Shown here: positions 31,790 to 34,686 of the stretch, one piece after another | Layout of the letters: each line of letters starts with the position of its first letter | Position numbering within the stretch: position 1 is the first letter of the stretch | DNA from: Oehlia diaphana | Lineage: Eukaryota > Glomeromycota > Glomeromycetes > Glomerales > Glomeraceae | Length of the DNA stretch: 34,686 nt | Direction of reading: 5' to 3' | NCBI GenBank assembly: GCA_003833135.1 | Contig: QZLH01000554.1 | Location: 21,992-56,677 of the forward strand | Program-made: the position numbers and the translations under genes | The notes under the pieces: model-generated | Seen by the model: only the letters and a program-made list of their open reading frames with translations | Told to the model about the DNA's origin: nothing | Databases searched by the model: none

Positions 31790-32420
31790 CTCAAACAAGT
31801 TAAAATGATGTAAAATTAAATATGAAAACAATATTGTTTAACTATAGTATAATTGAAACCTTAGTAAAATGACGTAATAATGTCTTAGTTAATATAAAAT
31901 TTTACAATACTGTGATTTCGATCATAATTTATAAATAAAAATTTTAATATCCAATCTTTAAAAATAAAAATTTCTTATTTGATACTAAAAATGAACATAA
32001 GAAATCTAAAAGATTTATAGTTTCTAATAGAACTTTACTTATTGACCTTAACTTTTAAAATAAGCTTACTCTTCTACGTATGTGTATCGAAAAAAAAATA
32101 AAAAAACTATTAAGAGTTTAATAGTTAATGGAGAAAATATTAGTTAAACTATGACATAATACTTGACATAAAGGATCAATCCATATGGCTAGTAATCCAC
32201 AGTTCTAAACTGTTCTCTTTAACTTTTTTTAACATTTATTAAAATAATTTTTTTGGAAAATTTTGTATGAATCTCACTAAATCTGAACGTATTATTCTTA
32301 GCCGATTAGTTGATCCGCACATGATCACATGACACTGGGATCATGTCTTTAAAATAAATAAAACTCAATTGATTCATGAATGTTAAACTACTTTCTTAAA
32401 CTTTCTTAAATATAGAGAAG
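31790..32420 (+). repeat. decayed third copy of the arm intergenic DNA
   Basis: Two blocks match the intergenic region of the right arm in reverse complement. TCAATTATACTATAGTTAA in reverse (near 31845) corresponds to about 28063. The ACTTATTGACCTTAAC... CTACGTATGTGTATCGAAAA block (about 32036-32092) corresponds to 27415-27475 and to 13670-13730. It lies outside the arms and carries no kinase exon. Confidence 0.5.
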
Positions 32421-32808
32421 TTAAACTTAGAACTGGCCATTTTTTTTGTTAAATTCCTCCCCTCCGGTAAAACAATATATTGTAATTATAAATGAACGGA
32501 TTTGGCCCACATTATGCTTAATTTTGTCCAGCCAGATTATATTTAATTTTGGCCAAAATATTAAATTCAACTATAAAATTTATGATATATTTCTTTTATT
32601 TATTTAATCAAATACATTCTTATTTTTCATTTCAAAAATCATTTTTAATTTAATACATAATATATAAAAATAAATAATACTGTAATTTATAAATAAAAAT
32701 AATTAATAATTTGATGTTCATTTCTAAATTTTAATAAAATAAAATCTTATTTATTAAGTAATATACAATAAAAATATTTACCTTATTTCACATTGAACAT
32801 TTTTATTT

Positions 32809-32982
32809 TCAAGTTTTATGAAGTAACTCCACAAAACTTTTTTCATTTTTTCCTGATTTTAATATTTTGAATATTTTGTTACTTTGGTCTGCAGATGTTG
32901 AAAAAGAAGACCTTTTAGATGTTGAGGTAGATAGTGCTGCTGATTGATTTAAAAATTCCGAAAGGTTGTCATACTCAGACAT
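32809..32982 (-). CDS. 57-aa open frame, unknown, possibly a transposase N-terminus relic
   Basis: ATG at 32982, stop TGA ending at 32809. The product is serine/threonine-rich at first (residues 8-32) and then basic (KIFKILKSGKNEKSF). Codon use is better than the flanking AT-rich DNA. Just past the stop, in the same frame, comes TGT-TCA-ATG-TGA and then a GGTAAAT donor-like site, which would resemble a broken Cys-x2-Cys zinc-finger half. This and the BED relic about 0.7 kb upstream suggest decayed transposase pieces. I do not recognise the protein, and it may be meaningless. Confidence 0.3.
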   Translation of the reverse strand: MSEYDNLSEFLNQSAALSTSTSKRSSFSTSADQSNKIFKILKSGKNEKSFVELLHKT

Positions 32983-33717
32983 AATTGTAAATTTTAAAAT
33001 AAATAAAATAAAATCTTAAATAAACTTAAAAAAATATCTTAAAAGTGAATTTTTTATTAATGTTAAATAAATATCTGATATATAATTTTTTTTATTAATT
33101 TTTAGATAAAAAAAAGAATTTTTTCGTTAACATAAAAAATAGATGTATTTAAAAGCTGCAAGAAATTCTCCGATATAGTGTTCCGGGTAGAAAAAAGAGA
33201 ATTCTATTGGCTCTATTAGTTGTTATTGATAATGATAATATTAAAAAAATTTTGTAAAAACATGTCTAGAAAATTAGAAAAATTAAACTAGTATACAGTA
33301 TGTTAGCCAAAGTTGTTTATACTTTCGCTTAATTAGTTTGTAAGAAAAACAGGTAGTATTTATTTATTAACACTGTAAATAATACTGTTTAAAACCAAAA
33401 CCGTATTATGCCAGGATGAACAATAAGAATATACCTGAATTTCGAAGAACGAACAAAACGAGACATTTTAACAACTTCGGCAAATTTTTAGATAAAAGGC
33501 TGTTTGAATTCGACTTGAATATTCACTCGTCGATCAACTGCCCGATTATAGCTTAACCCGGATAAGTCAGGTCAAACTCAAATATTAAATTTTTTTATGA
33601 TCGACAAAATTAATCATCAAGTTACATGATTTATTTTTTTCAAACACTTCACTAAAATTTTACAATTTTAATTATAATAATGCCATCTAATGTATTTTGG
33701 CCTTCTACTATTAAGAT

Positions 33718-34060
33718 TTTTGCTTTTTTTTTTGATTTGGATCTTTATCTGGATGGTATTTCTCTAAATGATGCCAAAGATTGGTTGTATTGGAGTCACC
33801 AATTTTTGTAACCAAGCCTTTTTATCTCTAGAGTTAAAAATAATTATTAAATAATAATATAGTAGTTAATAGTATTAAATGTATATTTTAAATTAAATAT
33901 TATATTTTAAAATTTTTTACTTATGGACAGCTAAGACAGGCTTCGCGATGTGATTTTGCATCTTTATGTTCTGGAGAGATTTTTACAAAAGCTCACTATG
34001 TAAAATTTTTCATTTTTCGAGTTGAATTGTCGGTTCATCAATATTAATAGTCTCAGACAT
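33718..34060 (-). pseudogene. BED-type zinc-finger (hAT transposase N-terminus) relic
   Basis: On the minus strand, an ATG at 34060 opens MSETINIDEPTIQLEK and then a stop. After frame disruption, REACLSCP supplies a C-x2-C pair (about 33935-33960), followed by a probable intron (donor AAGTAAAA, acceptor TTTAACTCTAG). Then GDSNTTNLWHHLEKYHPDK (about 33740-33800) supplies the His pair. C-x2-C, then TTNLWxHLxxxH, is the BED zinc-finger signature found at the start of hAT transposases. Stops and frameshifts before and after show it is not functional. No downstream catalytic domain was found. Confidence 0.65.
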
Positions 34061-34097
34061 TATATTTTATTTATTAGTAAACTTTTTTAATCATGGT

Positions 34098-34205
34098 TTT
34101 ACAGCAAAATTCAAAATATACGGGAGTAACGGGACACTTGAGAAATTTGATTGCCGGGTTGTCGAGTTGTCGGTTACTCAGTAGGTTATTTATTAGAAAA
34201 GTATA
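34098..34205 (+). repeat. direct repeat, copy 1
   Basis: TTACAGCAAAATTCAAAATATA, GGACACTTGA, TTGTCGG and TATTAGAAAAG occur in the same order and orientation at about 34345-34445, roughly 245 bp downstream. The DNA between contains GGGTTGGGTCAAG-like motifs. Confidence 0.65.
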
Positions 34206-34344
34206 AATTATAATAACCTACTACCGAGTAATAATAGTGATGAAAAAAAAAACGCGTCACCTGGGTTGATCTGGGTCAAAGCAATAGTACGACCCTAACC
34301 CGACGGGTTGGGTCAAGCGGTTACAAGTTATTAAAATGATCAAT

Positions 34345-34445
34345 CTTACAGCAAAATTCGAAATATAGTGGACACTTGAAAATTTTTATTGTCGGAATTG
34401 TCGGATACTCGGGCTACTCGGCTAGTCGGGCTATTAGAAAAGAAA
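34345..34445 (+). repeat. direct repeat, copy 2
   Basis: Partner of 34098-34205, with an additional iteration of CTCGGGCTA/CTAGTCGGGCTA. Confidence 0.65.
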
Positions 34446-34488
34446 ATAACGCGGGTATACTTTAATATAACATAATTACATTATATAG

Positions 34489-34575
34489 TACCGTAAAATC
34501 TCGAATTTAAGCACCCCCTTTTTGCAGTCATGTGATAGACAAAATTGGTAATGGTGCTTAATTTTGATTTTACTA
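34489..34575. mobile_element. short MITE related to 26492-26689
   Basis: TACCGTAAAATCTCGAATTT and AAGCACC at the left, and GGTGCTTAATTTTGATTTTAC at the right, form inverted repeats of the same type as the 198-bp element in the D-E intergenic region, but only 87 bp long. Confidence 0.55.
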
Positions 34576-34686
34576 TTAATTTTTTTAATCAACGTTGTAC
34601 ATCTTACCCCTATTTCTTTCAAAAATTCTTCACGCGTTTTGACAATATTTCTAGTAGAAATGACGCGTAAAAAAGTGGGTGTAAGA

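Overview
The window is AT-rich eukaryotic DNA dominated by five paralogous two-exon genes for a TKL-type protein-kinase-like protein: an N-terminal C-x2-C-x9-C-x2-C zinc-ribbon-like segment, a kinase fold, and a C-terminal tail ending near 'FSRPL'. From remembered family features, this architecture, the base composition, the short introns and the abundance of MITEs point to an arbuscular mycorrhizal fungus of the Rhizophagus/Glomus type. That assignment was not checked against a database. No rRNA gene, functional tRNA gene, operon or CRISPR array was seen.

Layout. 1-3756: no confident gene, with a foldback, a pogo-like MITE and simple repeats. 3757-5177 (-): gene A, with a 155-bp intron. 5178-7640: nested MITEs. 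About 7640-17130: left arm of a very large inverted duplication, carrying the divergent pair B (-, 8061-11536) and C (+, 14738-16873). About 17130-23930: spacer between the arms, with two decayed kinase fragments, a cluster of splice-like signals, a hAT-type MITE with an assembly gap inside it, and two arrays of a 23-bp repeat. About 23930-31740: right arm, inverted, carrying the divergent pair D (-, 24191-26263) and E (+, 29413-31533). 31740-34686: a decayed third copy of part of the arm's intergenic DNA, a BED-finger transposase relic and more repeats.

B pairs with E and C pairs with D by protein sequence, intron content, intergenic DNA and 3' flank, so the B-C unit was copied in opposite orientation. 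Later insertions, deletions and local repeat expansion make the arms unequal (about 9.5 against 7.8 kb).

All five proteins keep the beta-3 lysine, the catalytic-loop asparagine, the Asp of the DFG position and the APE motif. All lack the HRD aspartate (HGH or HGN), have Gln where the alpha-C Glu is expected, read DTG instead of DFG, and keep one glycine of the nucleotide loop. They therefore look like a conserved pseudokinase family, not recently decayed kinases. Each gene has one phase-0 intron at the same place, directly after the alpha-C Gln. In C and D the only donor that keeps frame is GC (CAG|GCAAGT), so this pair appears to use a GC-AG intron.

The gene models are hand-built from open frames and splice signals. 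Transcript evidence was not available.
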